In this document: positions 38,132 to 46,509 of the stretch, one piece after another
How the letters are laid out: each line of letters opens with the position of its first letter
Position numbering within the stretch: the stretch's first letter is position 1
Program-made: the position numbers and the translations under genes
Notes under the pieces: model-generated
Told to the model about the DNA's origin: nothing
Seen by the model: only the letters and a program-made list of their open reading frames with translations
The model's database searches: none
Assembly (NCBI RefSeq): GCF_900476395.1
Contig: NZ_UIHB01000002.1
Location: 651,126 to 715,125, forward strand
Length of the DNA: 64,000 nucleotides
Source of the DNA: Xanthomonas euroxanthea
Lineage (GTDB): Bacteria > Pseudomonadota > Gammaproteobacteria > Xanthomonadales > Xanthomonadaceae
Direction of reading: 5' to 3'

Positions 38132-39508
38132 TTACAGCTTGCTGACCCGGAACCGGCGGCCCTTGATCTTGCCCGCATGCAGATGCGCCAGCGCCTTGGC
38201 GACGTGCGCGCGGGCGATGGCGACATAGGAGCGCGTGGGGTAGATGGCGATCTTGCCGATCGCCGCGCCCGACAGTCCAGCCTCGCCGGTCAGTGCGCCG
38301 AGGATGTCGCCGGCACGCAGTTTGTCGGTCTTGCCGCCATCGATGCGCAGCGTGGTCATGGCCGCCTGCGGCAGCTGCGCGGGGCGGGCGGTTGCCAGCG
38401 GTGCGCGCGACCAGGTCAGCGGCTGGCCTTGTTCGGCTTCCAGCGCCTGCGCGCGGCCGGTCTCGCGCGAGGCCACCAGGCTGAGCGCCAACCCGCGCTT
38501 GCCGGCGCGTGCGGTACGGCCGATGCGGTGGCGGTAGGTCTCGGTATCGGTGGGCAGCTCGTAGTTGACCACGGCCGACAGGTCTTCCACGTCCAGCCCG
38601 CGTGCGGCCACGTCGCTGGCCACCAGCACGTTGCAGCTGCGGTTGACGAAGCGCACCAGCACTTCGTCACGGTCGCGCTGTTCCATGTCGCCATGCAGCG
38701 CGAGCGCTGAAAAGCCGAACTCCTGCAGCGAGCCGGCCACTTCGTCCACTTCCTTGCGGGTATTGCAGAACACCACGCTGGATTCGGGATTGAAGCGCAG
38801 CAGCAGGCCGGCGACGGCCTTCTGCCGGTAGGTCGGGTCGACCTCGAAGAACTGCTGGTCGATTTCCGGCGCGTTGTCGGCGCCTTCGACGGTGATTTCG
38901 ATCGGGTCCTTCAGGATCTCGCGCGCCAGCGTGCGGATGATGTCCGGGAAGGTGGCCGAGAACAGCAGGCTCTGGCGGTGCTTGTCGCAGCGGCTGGCGA
39001 TCTCGCGGATGGGTTCCTCGAAGCCCATGTCGAGCATGCGGTCGGCCTCGTCCAGCACCAGCGTGCGCACGCCGCCCAGATGCAGGGCGCGCTTGCGGGC
39101 CAGTTCCTGGATGCGGCCGGGCGTGCCGACCACCACTTGCGGGTCATGCGCTTCCAGCGAGGCCAGTTGCGGGCCCAGCGGCATGCCGCCGGTGAGCACC
39201 ACCAGCTTCATGTTGGGGATGCCGGTGGCCAGCTTGCGCAGCTGCTTGCCGACCTGGTCGGCCAGTTCGCGGGTGGGACAGAGCACCAGCGCCTGCGCAC
39301 GGGTCACTGCCGGATCGAGCTTTTGCAGCAGGCCCAGCCCGAAGGCGGCGGTCTTGCCGCTGCCGGTCGGCGCCTGGGCGATGACGTCCAGCCCCTGCAG
39401 GATCGGCGGCAGGCTCTGTGCCTGGATGGGAGTGAGGACGGTGTAGCCAAGGGCGTCGATGCCGGGGGCCAGGGCCGGCGACAGCGGCAGCGCGGAGAAT
39501 TCGTTCAT
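38132..39508 (-). CDS. dbpA: DEAD-box RNA helicase DbpA
   Basis: Ribosome-assembly helicase specific for 23S rRNA hairpin 92, 458 residues. All DEAD motifs are present: [13 protein letters not shown] (I), VLDEADRML (II), LFSATFPD (III), VASDVAARGLDVEDL (V) and YRHRIGRTARAGKRG (VI). The C-terminal DbpA RNA-binding domain is visible as KLRAGDILGALTGEAG, followed by IGKIAIYPTRSYVAI. It is divergent from the ABC-F gene, with an inverted intergenic repeat between. Confidence 0.95.
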   Translation of the reverse strand: MNEFSALPLSPALAPGIDALGYTVLTPIQAQSLPPILQGLDVIAQAPTGSGKTAAFGLGLLQKLDPAVTRAQALVLCPTRELADQVGKQLRKLATGIPNMKLVVLTGGMPLGPQLASLEAHDPQVVVGTPGRIQELARKRALHLGGVRTLVLDEADRMLDMGFEEPIREIASRCDKHRQSLLFSATFPDIIRTLAREILKDPIEITVEGADNAPEIDQQFFEVDPTYRQKAVAGLLLRFNPESSVVFCNTRKEVDEVAGSLQEFGFSALALHGDMEQRDRDEVLVRFVNRSCNVLVASDVAARGLDVEDLSAVVNYELPTDTETYRHRIGRTARAGKRGLALSLVASRETGRAQALEAEQGQPLTWSRAPLATARPAQLPQAAMTTLRIDGGKTDKLRAGDILGALTGEAGLSGAAIGKIAIYPTRSYVAIARAHVAKALAHLHAGKIKGRRFRVSKL

Positions 39509-39528
39509 GGCGCATTTTAGCGGGAATC

Positions 39529-39590
39529 GGGAGTGGGGAATCGCAACGGCGAGGCTTTTTCCATTCCCGATTCACCATTCCCGATTCCCG
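39529..39590. repeat. GGGAATCGGG-type intergenic inverted repeat
   Basis: GCGGGAATCGGGAGTGGGGAATCG on one side is mirrored by CATTCCCGATTCACC and CATTCCCGATTCCCG on the other, with about 15 bp between, giving a long potential hairpin between divergent dbpA and the ABC-F gene. A related degenerate copy lies at 53402-53445. Confidence 0.75.
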
Positions 39591-39602
39591 TACAATCAGC
39601 GC

Positions 39603-41495
39603 ATGCCCTTAATCACTCTGCAAAGCGTCGACTACAGCGTCGGCGGCCCCCTGTTGCTGGAAAAAACCGACCTCACGATCGAGCCGGGCGAGCGTATCGC
39701 CCTGATCGGCCGCAACGGCGCCGGCAAATCGACCTTGATGAAACTGATTGCCGGCGAGCTCAAGCCCGACGATGGCGAAGTGCGCGTGCAACAAGGCGTG
39801 CGTATCGCGCGGCTGGAGCAGGAAGTGCCGCAGGGCACCGGCGGCAGCGTGTTCGATGTGGTGGCCGACGGCCTGGGCGAGCTGGGTCATTGGCTGGCCG
39901 AGTTCCATCAGCTCAGCCATGCCGAGGTGTTCGATGCCGATGCGTTCGGCAAGGTGCAGGCCAAGATCGATGCAGCCGAAGGCTGGGCGCTGGATCAGCG
40001 CGTCAGCGAAACGCTGACCAAGCTGGAACTGGACGGCGATGCGGAGTTTGCGCGGCTGTCCGGCGGCATGAAGCGGCGCGTGCTGCTGGCGCGCTCGCTG
40101 GTGTCCTCGCCGGATGTGCTGCTGCTGGACGAGCCGACCAACCATCTGGACATCGAAGCCATCGACTGGCTGGAGTCGTTCCTGAAAAACTGGAACGGCA
40201 GCGTGCTGTTCGTCACCCATGACAGGCGCTTCCTGCGTGCGCTGGCCACCCGTATCGTCGAGATCGATCGTGGCCAGGTCACCAGCTGGCCGGGCGACTG
40301 GGCCAATTACGAGCGCCGCCGCGAAGAGCGGCTCAATGCGCAGGCGCAGGAAAATGCGCGCTTCGACAAGATGCTGGCGCAGGAAGAGATCTGGATCCGC
40401 CAGGGCATCAAGGCGCGGCGCACCCGCGACGAAGGCCGCGTGCGGCGTCTGGAATCGATGCGCAACGAGCGTGTGCAACGCCGCGACCTGACCGGCAACG
40501 TGCGCATGGAAGTCTCGCAGGGCGAGTCCTCCGGCAAGAAGGTGATCGAGGCCAAGGAGGTCGGCTTTGCATTCGGTGCGCGCACGATGGTCAAGGATTT
40601 TTCGACCATCATCCAGCGTGGCGACCGCATCGGTCTGATCGGCCCCAACGGCAGCGGCAAGACCACCTTGCTCAAGCTGTTGCTGGGCGATCTGCAGGCG
40701 CAGCACGGCGAGATCCGCATCGGCACCAATCTGCAGATCGCCTACTTCGACCAATACCGTTCCACGCTGCGCGAGGACTGGAGCGCGATCGAGAACGTGG
40801 CCGAAGGCCGCGATTTCATCGAGATCAACGGCAAGCGCAAGCATGTACATGCGTATCTGCAGGACTTTTTGTTCACGCCCGAGCGCGCCCGTGCGCCGAT
40901 CACCCGGCTGTCCGGTGGCGAGCGCAATCGGCTGCTTTTGGCACGCCTGTTCGCGCAGCCGTCCAACCTGCTGGTGATGGACGAACCGACCAACGATCTG
41001 GACGTGGAAACGCTGGAACTGCTGGAAGAGCTGCTCGGCGAGTACACCGGCACCTTGTTGCTGGTCAGCCACGACCGCGACTTCCTCGACAACGTGGTGA
41101 CCTCCACCTTGGTGATGGAAGGCGAGGGCCTGATCGGCGATTACGTCGGCGGGTACAGCGATTCGTTGCGTCAGCGTCGCACCCCTGCACCCAACGCGAT
41201 GGCGGTTGCCAAGGCATCGGCAACGGCGGCGGCGACCACGCCGGTGGCGGCTGTGGTGCCGGCCGATGCCGCGCCCAAGCGCAAGCTCAGCTACAAGGAC
41301 GCGCGTGAGCTGGAGCAGTTGCCGGCGTTGATCGAAACCCTGGAGCAGCAGGTCACGGCACTGACCGAGGCCATGAACGACCCGGCCTTCTATCAGCGCG
41401 ACAGTGCGGCGATGGCCGCGCACACCGCCGCATTGGGCGCCGCGCAGGCGCAGCTGGATGCGGCGTTCGCGCGCTGGAGCGAACTGGATGGTTGA
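39603..41495 (+). CDS. uup: ABC-F family ATPase (Uup-like)
   Basis: 630-residue soluble protein with two ABC ATPase domains, acting on ribosomes or in suppressing transposon excision as described for Uup. Domain 1: LIGRNGAGKSTLMKLIAGE and LSGGMKRRVLLARSL; linker rich in Arg/Glu (about 235-320); domain 2: LIGPNGSGKTTLLKLLLGD and LSGGERNRLLLARLF. The C-terminal extension (about 540-630) is an Ala-rich linker and a coiled coil, as in Uup's DNA-binding tail. The ATG at 39603 follows a TACAAT hexamer (39591-39596) by 6 nt and lacks a Shine-Dalgarno, so leaderless translation is possible. Confidence 0.92.
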   Translation: MPLITLQSVDYSVGGPLLLEKTDLTIEPGERIALIGRNGAGKSTLMKLIAGELKPDDGEVRVQQGVRIARLEQEVPQGTGGSVFDVVADGLGELGHWLAEFHQLSHAEVFDADAFGKVQAKIDAAEGWALDQRVSETLTKLELDGDAEFARLSGGMKRRVLLARSLVSSPDVLLLDEPTNHLDIEAIDWLESFLKNWNGSVLFVTHDRRFLRALATRIVEIDRGQVTSWPGDWANYERRREERLNAQAQENARFDKMLAQEEIWIRQGIKARRTRDEGRVRRLESMRNERVQRRDLTGNVRMEVSQGESSGKKVIEAKEVGFAFGARTMVKDFSTIIQRGDRIGLIGPNGSGKTTLLKLLLGDLQAQHGEIRIGTNLQIAYFDQYRSTLREDWSAIENVAEGRDFIEINGKRKHVHAYLQDFLFTPERARAPITRLSGGERNRLLLARLFAQPSNLLVMDEPTNDLDVETLELLEELLGEYTGTLLLVSHDRDFLDNVVTSTLVMEGEGLIGDYVGGYSDSLRQRRTPAPNAMAVAKASATAAATTPVAAVVPADAAPKRKLSYKDARELEQLPALIETLEQQVTALTEAMNDPAFYQRDSAAMAAHTAALGAAQAQLDAAFARWSELDG

Positions 41496-41700
41496 CGATC
41501 GGGCCGGCGCGCGACTGCATGCCGGCCCTGTGGAGGTGCGGTGCCGATAGCTGGCACCACACATCCATGACGCGGTGGCAGGCGTTGGGGCCGCGCGTCA
41601 GGTAAGACGCGGGATAGATGCCCGCCGCCGCTCACCGATCGCCCGCGCAGTGCCGGTCTTGGTCTGTTCCGTGATCGCAGGCTGGTCTTGCAGACCGCGC

Positions 41701-42126
41701 CTAGTCGCAGGCACTGGCAGGTGCCACGAACGCCGCGAACGTGCGCCCGCGCGTGGCCCAGGCGGTAGCGGCCTGGTCGAGAATATCCAGCAAGGTGTCG
41801 CGGTCGTTCGGCGCAGTGCGCGCGAGTGCGTCGGCGCCGTCGATCAGCAGCGCATAGCCCTGCGCTGCCGGCAGCCACGCCAGGTCGCGCAAGGCATCGG
41901 AGAGCGCGTCCCAGTTGCGGCCGAAGCTGGCCGGGAAGTCCAGTTGGGTGGCCAGGCGCATCAGCAACCTGTGCTTGTCGCTGCAACCGGCCAGGTCCAC
42001 GCGCAGGATGTGCAGGCCGGCATCGCGGGCAAGCGCGGCCATGGTGTCCAGATCGTCGGTGTCGGCTTGGTAGACGCCCGATTGCTGCGGGTCGGACAGA
42101 TCCAGCGCGAAGTCGCCTGCGCTCAT
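41701..42126 (-). CDS. barstar-family RNase inhibitor
   Basis: 141-residue barstar-type protein. The core matches barstar: LHILRVDLAGCSDKHRLLMR, then DFPASFGRNWDALSDALRDL, with the acidic helix that plugs barnase-type active sites. A C-terminal extension of about 20 residues follows. It lacks a signal peptide, so it is cytoplasmic. Its start overlaps the stop of the upstream secreted-RNase gene by 4 bp (ATGA), which strongly implies the two form an enzyme-inhibitor pair. Confidence 0.9.
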   Translation of the reverse strand: MSAGDFALDLSDPQQSGVYQADTDDLDTMAALARDAGLHILRVDLAGCSDKHRLLMRLATQLDFPASFGRNWDALSDALRDLAWLPAAQGYALLIDGADALARTAPNDRDTLLDILDQAATAWATRGRTFAAFVAPASACD

Positions 42127-42572
42127 GGCGTGCGCTCCGGGGCCGGGCCCTGGAACGATTTGAAACTCTGGTAATGATCGTCGCTGTAATACCACGCCTG
42201 CGGCGGCGTGCCGCCGGTGACGATGCGCCGCGCGCCGCGATCGGGGCTGCCTGGCGTTTCCACGGTGTATTCGTGGTAGTAGCCGCGTGGGCGCGCGGGC
42301 AGGTGCTGCTCATGATTGCCAAAGACGCTGCCGTCTTGCGGATGCGGGAACGGGCCGCCGCGCTGGATCAGCACGATCGTGGCCATCGCTTCGGTCGGCA
42401 GGAACCCCGGCAACTCGTGCTGCCGGGATGGCCGTTCGGCCGGTACCGCCGCGGCGATCGGCGCGCTCAGCTGCGGCGCGAAGTGCGGCTTGGGCGTCTG
42501 CAGCGCACGCATGCCCCATAACCCGGCCACGAGCAGCACGATGGCGACGATCAGCAAAGCGGGCTTGCGCAT
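42123..42572 (-). CDS. membrane-anchored RNase Sa/barnase-type ribonuclease
   Basis: 149 residues. One N-terminal hydrophobic segment (ALLIVAIVLLVAGLWGM) serves as signal or anchor, then a Pro-rich spacer, then a microbial RNase domain from about 60. The domain is strikingly like RNase Sa: GPFPHPQDGSVFGN, RPRGYYHEYTVETPG, DRGARRIVTGG and YYSDDHYQSF. Expected catalytic residues are present: Glu101, Arg115/116 and His133. Unlike RNase Sa it contains no cysteine, so no disulfide. The overlapping barstar gene protects the cell, presumably during synthesis. Role is unproven: nutrient scavenging, competition, or a toxin-type function. Confidence 0.88.
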   Translation of the reverse strand: MRKPALLIVAIVLLVAGLWGMRALQTPKPHFAPQLSAPIAAAVPAERPSRQHELPGFLPTEAMATIVLIQRGGPFPHPQDGSVFGNHEQHLPARPRGYYHEYTVETPGSPDRGARRIVTGGTPPQAWYYSDDHYQSFKSFQGPAPERTP

Positions 42573-42753
42573 GAAAACGTTCCGGAAGCGACGGTATGGA
42601 CGGCAGGGCAAGTATGCCGTTGCCCGACTGTGTCGACTTTGAATGCACAACTGCGCCGGTCCGGTTCACGCCCAAGTAACCGGGGCATGGTGCAAGGTGT
42701 GCAGCGAACACGACGCGGCATGCGATGGGATGAAGTTTCCCTGCCACCACCCT

Positions 42754-42780
42754 TGGTAAGCGCCGCCGCCGTCCTTACCA
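42754..42780 (+). promoter_or_regulatory. inverted repeat upstream of superoxide dismutase
   Basis: TGGTAAG (42754-42760) and its exact inverse CTTACCA (42774-42780) flank 13 nt, about 50 bp before the sod start. This could be a regulator operator, such as a metal-responsive repressor site, or a leader hairpin. Speculative. Confidence 0.35.
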
Positions 42781-42831
42781 TCTACCCCGCAACGCCCGGT
42801 CTTCGCCGGGCGGCACGTCCAGGAGACACCC

Positions 42832-43443
42832 ATGGCTTACACCCTTCCGCAGTTGCCCTACGCCTACGACGCGCTGGAACCCAACATCGATGCGCAGACG
42901 ATGGAAATCCATCACACCAAGCATCATCAGACCTATATCAACAACGTCAACGCGGCGCTGGAAGGGACTGAGTACGCCGATCTGCCGGTGGAAGAGCTGG
43001 TGTCCAAGCTGAAGAGCCTGCCGGAAAACCTGCAGGGCCCGGTGCGTAACAACGGTGGCGGCCACGCCAACCATTCGCTGTTCTGGACCGTGCTGTCGCC
43101 CAATGGCGGCGGTGAGCCCAAGGGCGAGGTCGCCAAGGCGATCGACAAGGACCTCGGTGGTTTCGAGAAGTTCAAGGAAGCCTTCACCAAGGCCGCCGTC
43201 AGCCGTTTCGGCTCGGGCTGGGCCTGGTTGAGCGTGACCCCGGACAAGAAGCTGGTGGTGGAGAGCACCGCCAACCAGGACAGCCCGCTGTTCGAAGGCA
43301 ACACCCCGATCCTGGGTCTGGACGTGTGGGAACACGCGTACTACCTGAAGTACCAGAACCGCCGCCCGGAATACATCGGCGCGTTCTACAACGCGGTGAA
43401 CTGGGAAGAAGTCGAGCGCCGCTACCACGCTGCGATCGCCTGA
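42832..43443 (+). CDS. sodA: manganese-type superoxide dismutase
   Basis: 203-residue Fe/Mn-family SOD that removes superoxide in the cytoplasm. N-terminal metal ligands lie in [14 protein letters not shown] and [10 protein letters not shown]; the C-terminal ligands lie in [16 protein letters not shown]. The [11 protein letters not shown] block and overall length suggest the manganese type, but Fe or cambialistic use cannot be excluded from sequence. Confidence 0.94.
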   Translation: MAYTLPQLPYAYDALEPNIDAQTMEIHHTKHHQTYINNVNAALEGTEYADLPVEELVSKLKSLPENLQGPVRNNGGGHANHSLFWTVLSPNGGGEPKGEVAKAIDKDLGGFEKFKEAFTKAAVSRFGSGWAWLSVTPDKKLVVESTANQDSPLFEGNTPILGLDVWEHAYYLKYQNRRPEYIGAFYNAVNWEEVERRYHAAIA

Positions 43444-43493
43444 CGTCCTGCTTGAGCGCTGAATCCTGTGTAGCGCTCTACCAGTGACGCCCA

Positions 43494-43613
43494 ACGCACA
43501 AGGCCGGGAGCGATCCCGGCCTTGTGCATTTCGCTGCACGCTGTGATGTAGGAGCGACCCTGGTCGCGAGAGGCTTTACCGGGAAAGCCCGTCGCGCTCG
43601 GGCGCGCTCCTAC
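43494..43613. repeat. terminator plus GTAGGAGCG palindromic repeat, copy 1
   Basis: 120 bp. It begins with a terminator-like palindrome AAGGCCGGGAGCGATCCCGGCCTT (43500-43523), which may end sodA, then the dyad GTAGGAGCGACCCTGG...GCGCGCTCCTAC. Nearly duplicated at 43648-43765. Confidence 0.85.
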
Positions 43614-43647
43614 ATCGTGCGGCGCCATTGGTTGGCGTGGAGCTGGA

Positions 43648-43765
43648 ACGCACAAGGCCGGGAGCGATCCCGGCCTTATGCACTTTGCTCCAAGCTGTTG
43701 TAGGAGCGACCCTGGTCGCGAGAGGCTTTACCGGGAAAGCCCATCGCGCTCGGGCGCGCTCCTAC
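43648..43765. repeat. terminator plus GTAGGAGCG palindromic repeat, copy 2
   Basis: 118 bp direct repeat of the preceding element, differing by a few substitutions and a 2-bp length change between the palindrome and the dyad. The tandem pair fills the gap between convergent sodA and suhB, and probably arose by local duplication. Confidence 0.85.
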
Positions 43766-43804
43766 GTTGTCGGCGGCGATTGGAGCTCGGCTCTCAGGCA
43801 GAGA

Positions 43805-44638
43805 TCAGAACTTGGCGTCGAACTCGCGGGCGTAGCCGGTGTTGACGATGACCTTCTGTAGGGCGTCGCTGATCTTGATGTTGCCGGCCACGATCTGCTG
43901 GGTTTCCGGACCCATGTTGTCCATCCGCGGCGGGGTGGCGCCCTTGTAGTCGCAGACGCGGCCACCGGCTTCGCGCACCAGCAGCACGCCGGCCGCGATG
44001 TCCCAGGCTTTGACGCCGGCTTCGAAATACGCATCGGCGCGGCCACAGGCCACATAGGCCAGGTCCAGTGCGGCAGAACCGGTACGACGCACGTCTTCGG
44101 CCTGCACCAGCAGCGCATCGACGCACTTCAGCTGCGCACTGATGCGTGCGCGCTCGCGCGGCGGAAAGCCGGTGTGGACCATGGCGCCTTCCAGGTCCTT
44201 GCGTTCGGCAATGCGGATGCGACGGTCGTTGAGCACTGCGCCGGCGCCGCGGCTGGCGGTGAACAGCTCGTTGCGCAACGGGTCGAAGATCACCGCATCG
44301 GTCGGCTCGCCGTTTTCCACCAGCGCGATGGACACGCAGTAATGCGGGAAGCCGCGCAGGTAGTTGCTGGTGCCATCCAGCGGGTCGATGACCCAGGTGT
44401 AGCGGCCACTCTTGCCGCCTTGCACGCCGCCTTCTTCGCCGAACACGGCGTACTCGGGGTAGCCGCGCTTGAGTTCCTTGATGATGACCTTCTCGGCATC
44501 GGCATCGACTTCGCTTGCGTAGTCCATGCGGCCTTTTTGCACCACATTCAGCGCATCGAGCTTGTTGATGCCGCGCAACAGCACATTGCCGGCGAGGCGG
44601 GCGGCTTTGACCATGACGGTGACGGCGGGTTTCTGCAT
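43805..44638 (-). CDS. suhB: inositol monophosphatase family protein SuhB
   Basis: 277-residue Mg-dependent phosphatase of the IMPase family; SuhB also acts with Nus factors in rRNA transcription. Metal-binding motifs: [25 protein letters not shown] and the C-terminal [18 protein letters not shown]. The ATG at 44638 starts [14 protein letters not shown], the typical N-terminus; the frame is open to 44701. It is divergent from trmJ, with 116 bp between the start codons. Confidence 0.93.
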   Translation of the reverse strand: MQKPAVTVMVKAARLAGNVLLRGINKLDALNVVQKGRMDYASEVDADAEKVIIKELKRGYPEYAVFGEEGGVQGGKSGRYTWVIDPLDGTSNYLRGFPHYCVSIALVENGEPTDAVIFDPLRNELFTASRGAGAVLNDRRIRIAERKDLEGAMVHTGFPPRERARISAQLKCVDALLVQAEDVRRTGSAALDLAYVACGRADAYFEAGVKAWDIAAGVLLVREAGGRVCDYKGATPPRMDNMGPETQQIVAGNIKISDALQKVIVNTGYAREFDAKF

Positions 44639-44754
44639 GGTTAAAGCTCCCGTGAAGGCAGAATCGAAAATGGCGAAGGTAAAAGAGCGGTCCGGCACCA
44701 AAGCCGGCCGCGCAGTTTACCATCTACGGCCGAATCGCTCCCCAATCTCTGTTC

Positions 44755-45528
44755 ATGTCCGTCAGCCAGCGCATCCGTTTTGTTCTTGTCGGCACCCAGC
44801 ATCCAGGCAACATCGGCGCCGCCGCGCGCGCGATGAAGACGATGGGCGTGTCGCGCCTGGTGCTGGTGGCGCCGGAGCGTGCGCTCGACGAAGACGCCTA
44901 TCGGCGTTCGGCCGGCGCCGAGGACGTGCTCGGCGAGGCGCCGATCTTCGCCACCCTGGCCGAGGCGGTGGCCGATTGCACCCTGGTGATCGGCTGCACC
45001 GCGCGTGCGCGCCGGGTCGCGCTGGAAGAGCTACCACCGGACGCGGGCGCGCGCCGCGCCTGGTCCAAGGCCAGCGAACCGGCCGAGGTGGCGATCGTGT
45101 TCGGCCGCGAGCGTACCGGGCTGACCAACGACGAGCTGCAGCTCTGCCACGCGGCGCTGCATATCCCCTCCGACCCGGCGTTCAGCTCGCTCAACCTGGC
45201 GGCGGCGGTACAGGTGGTGGCGTACGAAGTCCGGCTGGCGCAGCTGGCGGCGTGCGAGGCAGAGCCGGCCCCGGCTGCGGCTGCAACGGGCGGCGCGCTG
45301 CGCGACGGCCCGGCCAGCCATGCGCAACTGGAGGGCATGTTCGGCCAGTTGGGCGACACCCTGGACGAGATCGACTTCCACAAGGGGCGCGCGCCGGAGT
45401 CGGCGATGCGCAAGCTGCGGCGGCTGCTGCTGCGCGCGGACATGAGCGAGCAGGAGGTGCGGTTGCTGCGCGGCATTCTGTCCGATGCGCAGCGCATGGC
45501 CATGCTGGCAAAGCGCGCCGGAAGCTGA
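44755..45528 (+). CDS. trmJ: tRNA Cm32/Um32 methyltransferase TrmJ
   Basis: SPOUT-class 2'-O-methyltransferase acting at position 32 of several tRNAs, 257 residues. The start RFVLVGTQHPGNIGAAARAM, the IGCTARARR segment, FGRERTGLTNDELQLCH and PAFSSLNLAAAVQVVAYE are all characteristic. The C-terminal extension (about 165-257) has the TrmJ helix pattern FHKGRAPESAMRKLRRLLLR. The divergent suhB-trmJ pairing recurs in many gammaproteobacteria. Confidence 0.95.
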   Translation: MSVSQRIRFVLVGTQHPGNIGAAARAMKTMGVSRLVLVAPERALDEDAYRRSAGAEDVLGEAPIFATLAEAVADCTLVIGCTARARRVALEELPPDAGARRAWSKASEPAEVAIVFGRERTGLTNDELQLCHAALHIPSDPAFSSLNLAAAVQVVAYEVRLAQLAACEAEPAPAAAATGGALRDGPASHAQLEGMFGQLGDTLDEIDFHKGRAPESAMRKLRRLLLRADMSEQEVRLLRGILSDAQRMAMLAKRAGS

Positions 45529-45579
45529 CGTCTGTCACATCTCGAAAGATTCGGCTAGGCTGTCGGCGGCTCTAGGGGA

Positions 45580-46509
45580 GTGTCCGTTTTGCGCGGTCTA
45601 CGATGGTGTCTGATTGCCTGCGGGCTGTTGGCGGGGGCAGGCCTGGCCGCGACGGCGACGGCGGCGCCTTCCCCGGTCTTGGTGCTTGGACGGATCAGCG
45701 ACGATCCCGCCACGCATTACGCGCAACTCAAGCCCTTGCTGGATTACGTGGTGCCGCGCATGCGCGAGGTGGGTATCCGCCGTGGCGAAATCCTGATGGC
45801 GCCGGATGCGCGGCAGATGTCCAGTTACCTGCGGCGTGGCCGGGTCGACTGGGTCAGCGAGACCACCGGTGCGGCGATGCTGCTGGAACAGCGCGGCAGT
45901 GCGCACCCGCTGGTGATGACCGAGCGCGATGGCCTGCGCGAGTTCCACACGGTGTTCTTCGTCCGCCGCGACAGTCCGATCCAGTCGCTCAAGCAATTGC
46001 GCGGCCACACCCTGGCATTGCAGAACGCCTCCTCCACCAGCGGCTATCTGCTGCCGATGCTGGAGCTGGTGCGCAACGGCATCGCCTGCGACGTGCTGCT
46101 GTCGCCGGACGACAGCCGAGTGCCGGGCTCGGTGGGTTACCTGATGGTCGGGTCGAAATTGAATATCGCCGCCTTCGTGCATCAGCACCTGATCGATGCG
46201 GGTGCTTTCAGCAATGCCGACTGGGACGACGAGCGCCACCTGCCACCGGTATTCAAGCGCGACTTCCGCATCGTGCATCGCAGTGCGCCGGTACCGCGCG
46301 CGGTGGAGATGGTGCGCACCGGCATGGACCCGGCGGTGGAGCGGCGGCTGCGCGTGGTGCTGCTGCAGGCGGCCTCCGATCCGAAGGCCGGGCCGGCCTT
46401 GAAGCGTTTTTTCGGCACCACCGCCTTCCACCCGCTGGATGAGGCCAGCCGCCGGCGCCTGGATGCGCTGAGCGCCGGGTTGCGACGTGTCAGGGATCAC
46501 GTGGAATGA
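45580..46509 (+). CDS. PhnD-like periplasmic substrate-binding protein
   Basis: 309-residue periplasmic binding protein of the phosphate/phosphonate (PhnD) type. A signal peptide (CLIACGLLAGAGLAATATA) precedes LVLGRISDDPATHYAQLKPL, a Type 2 binding-protein fold, with RGRVDWVSETTGAAMLL, LKQLRGHTLALQNASSTSGY and FGTTAFHPLDEA. No ABC permease or ATPase genes are near; instead the stop codon overlaps by 4 bp a membrane GGDEF-EAL gene, so a sensor role is more likely than transport. The GTG at 45580 is taken; a TTG at 45589 would sit better relative to AGGGGA. Confidence 0.88.
   Translation: MSVLRGLRWCLIACGLLAGAGLAATATAAPSPVLVLGRISDDPATHYAQLKPLLDYVVPRMREVGIRRGEILMAPDARQMSSYLRRGRVDWVSETTGAAMLLEQRGSAHPLVMTERDGLREFHTVFFVRRDSPIQSLKQLRGHTLALQNASSTSGYLLPMLELVRNGIACDVLLSPDDSRVPGSVGYLMVGSKLNIAAFVHQHLIDAGAFSNADWDDERHLPPVFKRDFRIVHRSAPVPRAVEMVRTGMDPAVERRLRVVLLQAASDPKAGPALKRFFGTTAFHPLDEASRRRLDALSAGLRRVRDHVE

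Noticed and set aside
41500..41700. Possible gene downstream of the ABC-F gene
   Set aside because: Only a GC-rich dyad (GGGCCGGC...GCCGGCCC, about 41503-41529) that may act in termination; no coding frame.
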